This document shows, in pieces, positions 29,329-40,500 of a stretch of DNA of 64,000 nucleotides. A model generated the notes under the pieces. That model was not told where the DNA came from. It saw nothing but the letters and a program-made list of their open reading frames with translations, and did not search any database. The position numbers were made by a program, and so were the translations under genes. Position 1 is the stretch's first letter. Every line of letters starts with the position of its first letter. Source of the stretch: Apiotrichum sp. Y4204 (Eukaryota > Basidiomycota > Tremellomycetes > Trichosporonales > Trichosporonaceae); contig JAMYHL010000102.1 in the NCBI GenBank assembly GCA_025531455.1, forward strand, positions 1 to 64,000, read 5' to 3'.

Positions 29329-30504
29329 GGTGAAATATGTCTAGCGGATGATGTGGAGGGGAGCTCGGGGGTGATAGATCGCTGTGCGCGAGATGCCGCA
29401 CCTAGTTCGCGCGACGGAAGCTCGGAAAGTGAGGTTCGGCGCGTTTCGAGGTCGGGTGGCTCGCTTGCTCGCTTTTTTGCGCCCAATGGGCGTGTTCGGC
29501 TCCGAGAACGGGGTGCGGTGTCTGCGCGCCGGCGTCTGAGGAGTGCCGCTTGGTGGTGAGGGTGGGGGTTGGATGTGGTGTGGTGTGGGTGGATGGAGTG
29601 GATGGAGTGTATCAATCAATGCAATGTAAGCGGAGCCCACAAGAACGAGTGGATGGTTTGTGTTGGCTGGCTGGCAGGAGGAGGGAAAAGGAAGGTTGGC
29701 TGGTGGTGAAAAAAGCAGGGACACACACACCGGATGTGGAGGGGAGAGAGCGCCAGAGCCCAGCCTCTCCTCCTTTCCCCCCAGCCAACCCCACCCACCA
29801 CCGTGATCCTGCAGTGACGCAAACGCACACGACCTCCCCCACCCGACTCGATGATGATGATCAATGCATGCATGCATGCGCGCATGCATCACAACGCAAC
29901 GCATGCGTGCATGCAGTCACCACCGTCGTACCGCCGGCGCACGAGCTGTTCAGAGATATGCCGTCTATGTCTGCTGAGCTACTACTGATCTATTGATCTA
30001 AAAACTGGATGCACGCACGCGAGTTGTGTGAGATGGCGATCTCCACTCCCCAGCTCCCTACTCGCAGATCCCAAGCGTATGCATCCCCGGCCTCCCGGTG
30101 TGGCTGATACATGCTACATGCTACACTTTGATTGCTTCAACCGGTCCGTTGTCCGAAGCTTTCTGAGCCTCTTTTTCCCTCTCTTTTCTCTGTTTCCCTC
30201 TCTCTCTCTCTCTCGTCTCTATCTACGCCCCCTCTAGCTCCATCTGGCCATCTGGCCATGCTGGATGGGCGCAAACCCAAAACCCGTCAAAGTGGCACCT
30301 GAATCCCTTGTCTTGGTGGGTTCACATCATGTTCCCACAATGTCATCTACCACCGTTGCTGTCCTCTTCTCTCCTGAACTCGTGATGTCGGCGCGTTCAC
30401 GGTGGCGTCCTGTGCGCCAAGATACAGAATCCTGCAATCCAGCAAGATCAGGATCAAGATCAAGATCAGACAGATACATACAAAAGCCAACTACAATCCC
30501 CCTC
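29329..30504. other. intergenic, low complexity
   Basis: Upstream region of the SAPS gene. It contains G/T- and C/A-rich stretches, a GCATGC microsatellite (29866-29915) and a CT dinucleotide run (30198-30212). Long open frames here are low-complexity and antisense to each other. Confidence 0.45.
29866..29915. repeat. GCATGC microsatellite
   Basis: The palindromic unit GCATGC recurs about six times over 50 bases with small interruptions. Confidence 0.7.
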
Positions 30505-32229
30505 TCAGAGCTTGCCCTTGTTCCGCTCAATCTCGCGGGTAGGTCGAATACCCTCCCCGAGGTCGGCGCGGATCACACCCTCTTGGGACGTTGCAGCGAG
30601 CAGATGGCCTTTCTCGGTGTACACGAGGCCGCGGACGAGGCCGCGCCCGGACGCGACGTCGACGGAAACGGCCTCCATGATGTGCAGGAGCGGGGCGTCG
30701 GCGTCAAAGTCGGACGGGAAGGGGTAGTAGTGCGTCGTGTGGTCGAGCGAGGCCTGCAGAGTTAGGAACTGGGGGGCAAGAGGGGAAGTCAAGCGGGGGT
30801 GTGTCAGGGAAGAGGGATGAACGAGAAGTGAGGAGGGAGAGAGAAGAATGGGGGAACACCCTCATTAGAATCGTAGAGAACCCATCATCAGAATGGGAAA
30901 GGACCCATCCCCCATCATCACTCACCATCATACCGAGACGCGGGGTCGACGTGCCCGAAAGACCTATCGCGCGCGCACCGGTACCGATAAACTGAAAGTC
31001 GGTCATGAATCCGAACAGTGCCTATCGTCAGCCTACCAACCACTTCTCAGCGCTCACCCTGACAGTGTTGTGATCCAGCACCTCGTTGGGGCCAAGACGC
31101 GGCTTGAGCCAGATACCACGACTGGTGCCCCACTGCCCGGCCTGCTGGCGCGCAATCGCAATAGTGACGGGGCTCTGGAGGCGCTCCTCGATATAATTCT
31201 GCACGGCGCGCTTCCTGCGTCCGAGGTGAATTCCCTTTTCTTTAATGACCGTCAGAAACTTTGTCCACGTCTCCTCCTCGATCCGCGCCGAACCCCACGG
31301 CGTAATGTCGGGCGGGAACTCGATCTGGAAGCTCGGCACGAACGGGCGCACGTCCGTCGGCCGCGGGAGCGCCGACCCGCCGCTGCTCGGAATCTCGAAC
31401 CGCAGCGAATGCGTGATCGGCGTGTCGTTCCGGTCGTCCTTGCCGTTTCCGTTGGTGGTGGTGGTGTTCTCGTCGCCGTTCACGCTGGGAGGGGCGCTCT
31501 CGCTCTTTGGCGCTGTTTCCGTCGCGGGCTTTGAAGGCTGCTGCTTTGCGGGGCGCGTAGGGATCGGAGGGAGCTTGCGCGGCGGCGCGGTAAACGACGC
31601 CATGAGGATGAACACCGTGTTCGAGTCCTGGAGCGCGTGTACCAGGCTGGGATATGAGCTCAGAACCCGAGGAGCGAAACTCACCGGGTCGCGTACGACT
31701 TGCCGTCGCGCAGGCGCTCGACGGTAAAGGTAATGGGCACCTGCGAGTTGGCGGGGAGGAGGAAGTAGCACTGCGAGTCAGCTGGGTGATACAGTGCGTC
31801 CCGTTAGGGAAGGAGCGAGGAGCGAGAAGCGCGTGGAGGCTGCACATCGTGATCCGCCGTTCAGCTTGGATGCATCTCTACTGCATCCTCAACTTCTCGT
31901 GGATCAGGAGGGATTTCGGAATCTCTGAATCTGGATCTCGACCTCAACCTCGGCCCCCATCATCTCCCCCTCTCCCTCCTTTCCTCTCCCCTCTCCCCTC
32001 TCCCCTCCCCCCATTTCAAACTCACATGCTGCGAGTGCAGATCCTTGCCCTCAACAGTCTTGCACGCCGCCATGATACTCTGCGCAATCACCTGTCCGCC
32101 AAAAACGCCCCTCGCGCCCGTCGGCGTCCACAAACGGCTCGACTTGAAGGCCTCCAGCCCCCGCACGCGCGGGATCGGCGTGACGGCCAGTGTTTCGGTA
32201 ACAGAGACGAGCGGGGCGGGGAGGGACAT
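30505..32229 (-). CDS. acyl-CoA thioesterase II (TesB/ACOT8-like, double hot-dog)
   Basis: The enzyme hydrolyses acyl-CoA to free fatty acid and CoA; fungal members act in peroxisomes. Exons 32026-32229, 31685-31770, 31058-31646, 30926-31021 and 30505-30753 give 407 residues with exact phase. The first hot-dog has RLWTPTGARGVFGGQVIAQS, LHSQHCYFLLPANSQVPITF and RLRDGKSYATR; the second has WLKPRLG, FGFMTDFQFIGTGAR, ASLDHTTHYYPFPSDF, GRGLVRGLVYTEKGHLLA and TSQEGVIRA. Between the domains sits a long Lys/Pro/Thr/Asn-rich insertion (about residues 115-170) that ordinary members lack. The protein ends NKGKL; GKL is a near-match to the peroxisomal SKL signal but not canonical. An upstream in-frame Met at 32361 would add 44 residues, possibly a mitochondrial presequence. 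Confidence 0.9.
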
Positions 32230-32921
32230 CGCGGCCTTGCGGAGTGGGGTGGGAAGGTGGGGAAGAGATTGGGAGTTCTGGAGATAGGAATAATTTCTAG
32301 CGATCGCACCCCCACTCCGGTCGCCCATTTTCCGGCCGGCCCGCAGCCCCAAACTCGCCACCTGCCCCGGCTAACTTGTCGCCTCCACCCGATTGCCCCT
32401 CGGGACGGGAACCGCTCCGCGGCCGTCATGCCCGAAGTGGCCGCCTCCACCCAGCTTTCTCCACCTCCTTGGGTATGCATGAAGGGACATGGGATATGGC
32501 CATATGCATTCCGTACGAGGTGGAGTTGGCGGGCTTGGCTGCGCGGATTTGATTGCGTGATGTGCTGCGTACGTGTGTACCACTGCTTTCTCGCTCGTAT
32601 CGGCTCGGGCCGTGTTTTATTATCTTGATGTTGGCGAAGCGTTTCATGCCTAGATTGACGAATGGGAGCCGGCTCGATTCACCTTGGCTCGTGGACATGT
32701 TGTCACGTAAACCAGACGAGTATGACAAGCTGTACGGAAAAACGAGCGATGCTCGCCGCCGCTGTCTCGTCCTCATTCACCATGCATCGTACGTCTGAAG
32801 TACGAGCGTTCGGCCGTCGGTAGATGCAGCCGTCAGCGAGATTCCGGATACCGCGACCGCGAACATTTGATCTCCCAGCCGGCGCCAACACAATCTCCCA
32901 TCACTGCATCCATCTATGCAT
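32230..32921. other. intergenic between the thioesterase and YebC/TACO1 genes
   Basis: Contains the thioesterase promoter and the 3' flank of the gene at 32922. I see no additional gene. Confidence 0.45.
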
Positions 32922-34273
32922 CTACTCTGTATCCGCGAGATTCGTCCAGACCTTGACGACATCCCCCTCGTCCTCGAGGGTATCCACGAGACGCGCAATG
33001 CCCTCGACTTTGTCCTCTGGCAGGCCGTCCTCTGCGCCCTCGGGGACGATCGGCACGGGTTCAATGGGAATAAACGCCAGCTCAGAGGTCTGGAGGACGT
33101 ACGCCGCGTCGTGGGGCGGCGAGGTGATCAGCGTCGTGAGCTTGCCCAGGTCCGCGACCGCTGTTGTTGCCTGCAGTCAGTACGAATCTAAAATGGTTCT
33201 CACCTCCCACATGACGCCATCTTCCGTCGTCACCTCCTGTACGTCCTCGGCGCCGCCGTCGAGCGCGGCCTCAAAGTACGAGTCAAACGTCGCCGAAGAG
33301 CCCTCCGCCGGCGTCACGCGCAGCACGCCCTTGCGCTCAAACAGAAACGAGACGTTTGCGACGCGTGCACTGCGATGAGTAACGAGGAGCGCGGGTAGAG
33401 TCATCATTGAGGAGTCCGTCAGAAGAGGCATGTCAGCATCCACCGGCATCGACACCGCACACGTACTCGCGCTTGTGCAGCAGCTCCTTGACGCGGCTGA
33501 GCGTCCGCGACTGGTTTTCCGTGATGCATTCGCTGTTGTCAGCACGGGGTAACAATGAGGGCGTTTCGAGCATCACCACCGGTTCCACACCCGGGAACTC
33601 CCACCCCCCATCTCTACTCACATCATCAGCGCGACCTTTCCCCCAGGCCCCATCGCCTCAAACACAACCTGCTTGCCGCTCCCGTCCGCAATCTTCGCCG
33701 CCTGGGGTAAGTATCCAAGTGAGAATAAGTAGTCGTGGCAATCACTCGTAGCTCATGACAATCGCCCTGTACTCGCTCTTTCCTCCTCCGGTTCTCCAGC
33801 CCATCACACCCACCCACCTCCGCGGTATTCCACACTCACCCTCGCAAAAGCACTCTCGATATTCGACTTTGGCACGCCCGCCTCCTTTGCCCGCGCGAGC
33901 GCGAGCGCCAGGCGGGGGTTCAGGTCCGGATCCGTGCTTCCTGGTGGGCGGAGCGCGGCGTATACTGCCTGTAGAGCGGAGCGAGACGAGAGGAAGCGGC
34001 GAAGGGGATCAGTATCGAGATCGACATCGAGCCAGATGAGAGAAGAGTCCAAAATAAAGCGCGTCAGCACACCACAGCCACTCTCAGTATACCACCCACC
34101 GTCATGAGTTTCGAAATGTGTGCGCTGCGCTGCGCGTCGGCCGCGCCCTTCTTGTGCCGGATCTTGGACCAGCGCGAGTGGCCTGATGCGACGGGTGGGG
34201 AGGACGCGATGCCGCGCGCGAGGCGCGGGAGCGGTACACTTGGCGTTCTCAGTAGTGTTCGGAGGAGCGACAT
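32922..34273 (-). CDS. TACO1: YebC/TACO1-family mitochondrial translational activator
   Basis: YebC-family proteins in mitochondria bind ribosomes or mRNA and support translation (human TACO1, yeast Dpc29). The gene has about six exons. Exon 1 (to about 34102) encodes an Arg-rich presequence (SLLRTLLRTPSVPLPRLARG) and the signature GHSRWSKIRHKKGAADAQRS. Later exons encode YAALRPPGSTDPDLNPRLA, RAKEAGVPKSNIESAFAR, KQVVFEAMGPGGKVALM, SRTLSRVKELLHKRE, VANVSFLFERKGVLRVTP, EAALDGGAEDVQEVTTEDG and the end DTLEDEGDVVKVWTNLADTE. The last two parts are the canonical YebC C-terminal blocks. The start is supported by the targeting sequence. Exact exon borders between 33100 and 34100 were not all fixed. 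Confidence 0.92.
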
Positions 34274-34737
34274 TGTAGCTTTGCGCGTGGAGCTGTGTGG
34301 TGTAGAATGTTCGTTTGACTGGACTGGACGAGTGGAGAGCTCAGCTCGACTTTATTTGGGTGGAGTGGAGGGCGGTGGTGGAGGGCGCGGGAAATCTAGG
34401 GATCTAAAAGATCTCAAGTGCGGCGCGGCGCGATTTTCATGACAAAAATAAGCATGGTTCAAAGGTGCGTCAGAATTACCGCACCTGCAAACACGATTCC
34501 ACTCATAATTCCCGCAACCAGTCTCGAGTCTCAAGTCGCAAGTTGCTCGTCTCTTGAATCATGTGCATCCATGTATCCCACCGCGCTCGGCCCGCTCTAC
34601 TCACAAGATGATTCATAACGTCATCTAAGGAAGACAAAGCTAACGCTACACGGCGGCTCTACCGCCCACATGACTACAATTAACCGCCAGCCTCCGCGCG
34701 GCACATCCTCCGCCTCTGATCCGTTGCAATAGACACA
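34274..34737. other. intergenic between TACO1-like gene and SKN7
   Basis: Upstream region of the TACO1-like gene and 3' flank of SKN7. No gene is seen. Confidence 0.45.
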
Positions 34738-37541
34738 CTACGCCATCTCGGTCAGTGTGCCGACCGGCATTGGCTGGTGCTTCTTTGCCTGTTCCTCCCA
34801 CTCGTCGCCGGAGACGGCCTCGATCGTGCGTTTGCGGCCCAGGCCGACAGAGTCCGGGAAGACGATGCTCGTAGCAGAGATGGTCGCCGAGCCGGACGCC
34901 ATGATCTCCTGGTCCGGGAGCGTGCCGGTGCTGAGGAACTGGTGCAGAACCAGCTGGTACGTGTCGTCGCTCCAGCCGCTGCCCGCGAGAGGGTTCCCGA
35001 GGGCATCGGCGTCGCCACCGTTCGCCCACTGGTGCGCCGAGGTCGTAATTGCGTCAACGACACCCTGGTCCGAGAGTGGGGGTACACCAAGGAAGCGAGG
35101 CACCTCCGCACTGAGCTGGATAGCCTTGAGATGAATAAGATGTTTGTCCAGGATACAGTACAGGTGCTGCTTGGTGAACGGTTTCGCGAGCACGTCGTTC
35201 ATTCCCGACTGCAGATACGAGTCGACGTCCTCTGGGCACGTCAGCTTACATCATCAGGCAGTAACTCACTCGTTTGCACATTCGAAGTCATGGAGATAAT
35301 CGGAGTCAACATGTCAAACTGGCGGATAAGGGACGTCGCCTTCCGGCCGTCCATACTGGGACCAAAGAAGATGTCCATGAGAACCAAGTCGTATTTCCCC
35401 TTGTTGATCATTTCAATACCCTGTTGAGCGTTTTCCGCGGTTTCAACAACACAACCAAACTTTTCGAGAAACTTGGATGAGAGCTGGCGATACACAACGT
35501 CGTCCTCGACGACGAGAATGCGTGGCGAGTGCGTCCAGGTCGGCTTGACGGCAGCCACCTGTCGCCCTGAGGTTCCGTTGGGCGTCGTGGCCTGCGTGCC
35601 AGACGCCGTGCCTTGTTGAGGAGAGGCCTTGCTCGACGGCTCCGACTTTACATTCGCAGCGGCGGCAGAGGCGGCAGCAGTAGACACGCCCGTTGCGGCA
35701 ACAGCCGCGGCATTCGCTACAGTCGCGTCGATGGAGTTGGTGGTGTCTTCAAGCGGCACCACCGTCGCGCCACCGGCCGGAATGGGATCTACCATAAACC
35801 GGAGCGACGTCCGGGCGGCGCCATTTGGGGTCTCGGGCATCCACTGGCCGTCTGACATCATCTGCTGCTGGGCCTGTTGCTGCTGGGCCTGCCGCTGAGC
35901 TTGCTGTTGAGCCTGCTGCTGAGCCTGCTGTTGTGCTTGCTGTTGGGCTTGCTGCTGAGCCTGCTGCTGGGCCTGTTGCTGAGCCTGCTGTTGGGCCTGT
36001 ATATCTATCGCGTCGTCGTTCGGAGGTCGATCCCGCCGCCGATTCTGAGAACCCCCGGCGGAGCGCATCGACGGACTCTGACGCTCCTTGGAAGCACGCG
36101 AACCATCCATCCGTGGAGACATCTGCGGAGGCCCCGGTTGTAGTGGCGAGACGAGCTGGGTCATCGGAAAAGAAGGCGCCGGTGCGGGAGGGTACGACAT
36201 CTGGCGAGGACCGTTGTACGCCTGATATCCACTCGGCGGAACTCCGCCGACGAATCCTTGGGGTGGCTGCGGGTGGAGCTTGGAATATGCCTGGTCGAAC
36301 TGCTGAATGATTTGGCGCATCCGCGCGCCCGAACCATCAGTCGGACGTTCTGTTCCGTTAGTGGTGACCCCAGCCCTGAAAACGAACCTTTGTCGACTGC
36401 GTTGAGATGCCCGACCACCTCGCGAAGGAGGCCCATGACGGTGCTCTCCCGACTTCTCGCCTCGTGCAGCTGCTCTTGCGTCTTGTAGAGCACGTCCTCG
36501 AGACCACTGATGCGGTTGAGCATATCCATCATGCGGGATTGGTCCTCGTTGGAGAGGCCGCGAGCGGGGGACGCCTCGGCCTCCTCTGTTGCGGCCTTCT
36601 TCGGCACGACCGCCTTGCGCTGGAATTGTCAGATTGGAACACGGCGCAGTCGCCTACCTTGATGCTGTCGAGATCCGCCTTGCCGCCCGCCTGGAAGCTG
36701 GGGTGCTGGAACTCCCACACATTCTCCTTGATCTGGCCAGTGTCGTCGTCGACGTGTTTGATCTGCGGGTCAGCTAATGGACCGCTAGCGCTCAACCCAC
36801 CTTCGAGAATCCATACTTGTTGAGCTGGCGCACAAACGAGGAAAAGTTGGAATGCCTAAAGGTTTGCGGACTGGATGTCAGACACGGGACGGTATTGTGA
36901 CACGCCGTGGGAGCTCACAGAATCTTGGTGGTAAAGTCGTTCATGTCCCAGACGACAAAACTGGTGCCGCCGCGCCCCCATCCGACACTGCCCCGCTCCC
37001 CTCTTGAGCGGTGGGCACCGGGGGGCTTGCCGCGGCCAAACTCTGCGCTCTCATCCTCGAGCATCTTGTACAGCTTCTTGATAAACTCGCTGGGCCCGGC
37101 CTGTTGTGTCGATGTCGACCCCGAGCCACCGCCGCCAGCGCTTGTCCCCGAAGAGATCTCCTTGCCGTTCTGGTCAAAGACATCGTTCTTGTGCCAAGAC
37201 GCATGACGGCTGGGCGGCTCCGCCTGGGGAACCACACCTCCCTTGTAGCCGTCTCCGGGACGCATTGACGGGGCATCGCTGCTTGCGGACCGGGGAACGG
37301 CCGAGCCCGGCCCCGAGGCGTACGGATCCCGGCTGGGGCCGGCGGCGGCATTATACCCTGCTGCCTCGGGGTGGGGGAACGACGGCGGCTGCGGAGGGAC
37401 GCCGCGATATGTGTACGGATCGACAAAGAGCCCCTGGGGTGCGCCATGGGGAGGAGGCACACCGTGCGGACCGCCGGCGTAGTAGACTGGAGGAAGGCCG
37501 TGCCCTCCTGGCCCAGATGGGCCCGACGGTAGGCGTGACAT
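34738..37541 (-). CDS. SKN7: SKN7 response-regulator transcription factor
   Basis: SKN7 is the nuclear transcription factor and response regulator of the fungal HOG/SLN1 phosphorelay, acting in oxidative, osmotic and cell-wall stress. Exon 1 (36919-37541) holds a Pro/Gly-rich N-terminus and the start of an HSF-type DNA-binding domain ([12 protein letters not shown], then [15 protein letters not shown]). Exon 2 (36801-36870) adds [20 protein letters not shown]; exon 3 continues [21 protein letters not shown] coiled coil follows ([20 protein letters not shown]), then a long Gln/Ala tract. The receiver domain reads [35 protein letters not shown] with the phosphoacceptor Asp, [10 protein letters not shown] and [13 protein letters not shown]. 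The DNA-binding domain has an insertion of about 16 residues after [10 protein letters not shown]. Upstream lies a very long gene-free region with a polypurine tract. Confidence 0.95.
35866..36000 (-). repeat. Gln/Ala repeat (12-bp microsatellite) inside SKN7
   Basis: A run of QAQQ units, about ten copies encoded by near-identical 12-bp blocks, separates the DNA-binding/coiled-coil half from the receiver domain. Confidence 0.9.
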
Positions 37542-40500
37542 GCGGTGAGGTGGGAAGTGTGTGCGGGGGAAGGCGGAGTGATGCGGTGGATGGGCCGAGG
37601 CTCCGAGCCGGGGTTAATGACAATGACAAGCAGCTGTTTAAGAGAGCTCTTTGGAGGTGTGTGTCGTTGTGTGGATGATGGCAGGCAGTGGATGAATGCA
37701 AATTCGGGGTCCAGTGGTGTGTCCGCCTGGTGGTCCCGCTTCCTGAGATGACCGGTATGTTTTTAATGCCGTCAAGGGGCTCGTTGGTTAGTCCGGGGTG
37801 GTGATGAGATGGAGGGGGGATGAGAGAAGATGTGTTGAGCGGGGTGTGCAAGATGGCGTTGGGGGTGGGGAGGATGGTGGTTGTGATGGTGGTGGTAATG
37901 ATGATGATGATGGTGATGATGTGGGAGGCGACGGTATGTGATGGTAGTCTGTGGTTTGTGGTTTGTGGTGGTTTGTGGAAAACAGGTGGCCAGATGGGGG
38001 TGGATGGGATATGGATGTGTGTGTGTAGCGGGCAGGCAGCGGGCAGCAAGAGGAGGAGGAGCACAAGGACAAGGCCGAGGGAGGGACGAGCTCGAGGACC
38101 GAAGAGGGGGACGGAGGAAGACGACCCGCTGATCAAAAAAGGTGTGTGCTAGTGTGGATCTAACAATCCCCTAGCGATTTTTGGCAGAGGGGATGGAGAA
38201 GAGGTGCATAGTGGGGTGGGGGAGGAGAGCGGCGCGTGGGCAAATGCCGAAGGTCGGTTGAACGGGGCACGGCCAGAGGAAAAGGGAGGAAAGGGCCAAC
38301 GATTTCGACAAGGGAAGCCGAGAGGGACGGAGCAAGGGGAGCAAGGGAGAAGGGAGCAGAGGGGAGGAACGAAAAAAGGGAAGAAGACGAGGGAGGGGAG
38401 TGGAGGGGAGAAAAGGTTTTTTTTTTTCGGCGGCACATCCAACACTCCTCACCTCTGTTGAAAACGAGGGACGGGGAGGAGCAGAAGGGAGAACACGGCC
38501 GAAAACTAATTATTAATATGACTGTGGATGGAGACTGGAAGCAACACTTTGCAGCAGCAGCAGCAGCAGCAAACAATGTTGGGAACAGGGTTTAGTTGCG
38601 GGCAAGAGAGAAGGGCCAAGACGTCCAAGATCCAAGACAAGACAGCAAAGAGAGGAGAGGTCAAAGGCGGACAGCGAGAGAGAGTATGCAGAGCGGAGAA
38701 GCGGGGAATGTAGAGGGAGCATCCAGGCACGTAGCAGCATGCAACCACAACTCTGTTTAGACTGCTCTCCGAACAGTACACCATCCATCGTCTACAGCTA
38801 TACAGCTTCATGTGGACTCTCCAGTACACGAATTCTATCTCTGGAATCGATACACGCTGCCTCATGCGCCCCAACCCCGCATCAACGATGATGTCGCCGC
38901 GGAGCGCGGAGTAATCGTGTGTCTCAGAGTCTTAATCATCGGGTCAAGTGGCGGCGCCTGATTTTTTCGATGCACGCATCCTAATCCCATCCTCCATGGC
39001 CCTGCCGTTCTCCCTACCGCCACATGAGCCACCTGCTCCGCCAGGGTGAGCCCTTGAGCGCGTGAGCGCGTGAGCGGCGACCGATGGGGATACCCAGTCT
39101 TCTTGTAGAGTCGCTCGACTGATTCACTCGATGGCGGTGTACTAAAACCTCCGCATGACGGAGGTTGTGTCACGGAGAGGGTGGGGAGGCGGCCGAGCAC
39201 GCCGGATGCACTGGAAGCTGTGCGGCGGGGACCACGGGCGGGCGGCGGGCGGCGGGACACGGGGTCGGGAGAGGAGCAGAGGTACCAGAGGTACCAGAGG
39301 CCAGAGGCCAGAGGCCAAAGGCCAAAGGATGTGGCGGCATTCTCATCCGGCACACCGATTCCGGGATTCCAGCACTAGCAGACAGCTAGCACGCCTCCCG
39401 CCCGACTATTATCGATCACTGGCAGTCGGAGGAACTACGGCGGTCTTGGCCTTGGCTATGAACTTGAGCTTTGGAGGCAGGCGGGCAGCGGCAGCATACA
39501 GCATACATCGTGCCGAGTGGCCGAGATATGCTCAGCGCTCAACGCTCAAAGCTCAGAGGACATGAATCATGGATGGGACGCGCCATCCTGAGCGGAGCCA
39601 GCACCGCGTTAAGGGGAGATGCTCATGTTAGGGATAAAAGGATAGGGATGCGGATGCGTGAAGCATGCAGCGTGCAGCGTGCTGCATAACTGCATGCTGT
39701 CGCGTCGGAGCAAAGATAGCGCGATAGCGCAGGCGGGCCGGCAGGCCGGCAGAACCCCCGGAGCGACCGATGCGCAGCCGAGGCGGCCGAGCACAGAAGC
39801 AGAAGCAGAACCAGAAGCAAGGATCGCACCTCACAATCTTGGCAGGTTCGCAGTACGCCGAAGCCGAGCCCACTCCCCTCCCATGCCGCCCGCCCCGTTG
39901 CCATCAAACAACCGCCGGCTGCAGCCGGCTGCCGGATGCCGAGTGCTTCTGAATGACGCAGTCGGTGCTGCACATGCATCACGCATCACGCATTATATAA
40001 ATATCAAACATTGCGGGAATCCAACTTCTATCAGGGGGGAGGGAATAGGCACCCGGTCTCAGCAGCGCAGGGACAGGCAGCGTCGGCTGTCTGTCTGCGC
40101 AGCACCCGGCGAGCGGGGGGTTGACGGGCAGCCGCGCTCGTCATCAGCGACAGTCCGCCAGCTCGGAGGCACGCGGTGACACGGGGCAAAATTCTCACCC
40201 TCTCATTTCTGGGGAGCCCGGAGCCCGGAGGTTGGACTCCGAGTCGGCGGTGCCTTACCCCCCCAATGTCATCGAGGACGCCGTGTCGGAGCCACCTTGC
40301 ACCTTGGCGTCTTGGGATCTTGGATGTGATCGGTCACGCATGCACGGATGCCACGGATACCGGGGATGTCTCAATTCTGGAGACAAAACACACCCGCCGT
40401 CAGTCAAAACACGACAGTAGTTGACAACAGCCAAAAAATATCCACAATAATCAATCGAGATCCTCCAAGCAAAGTATGCATACCCCCCTCTCCGCCCTTG

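Noticed and set aside
29097..29904. Overlapping minus-strand frames of 170-190 codons
   Set aside because: They cover the first intron, first exon in the wrong frame and low-complexity upstream DNA of the SAPS gene.
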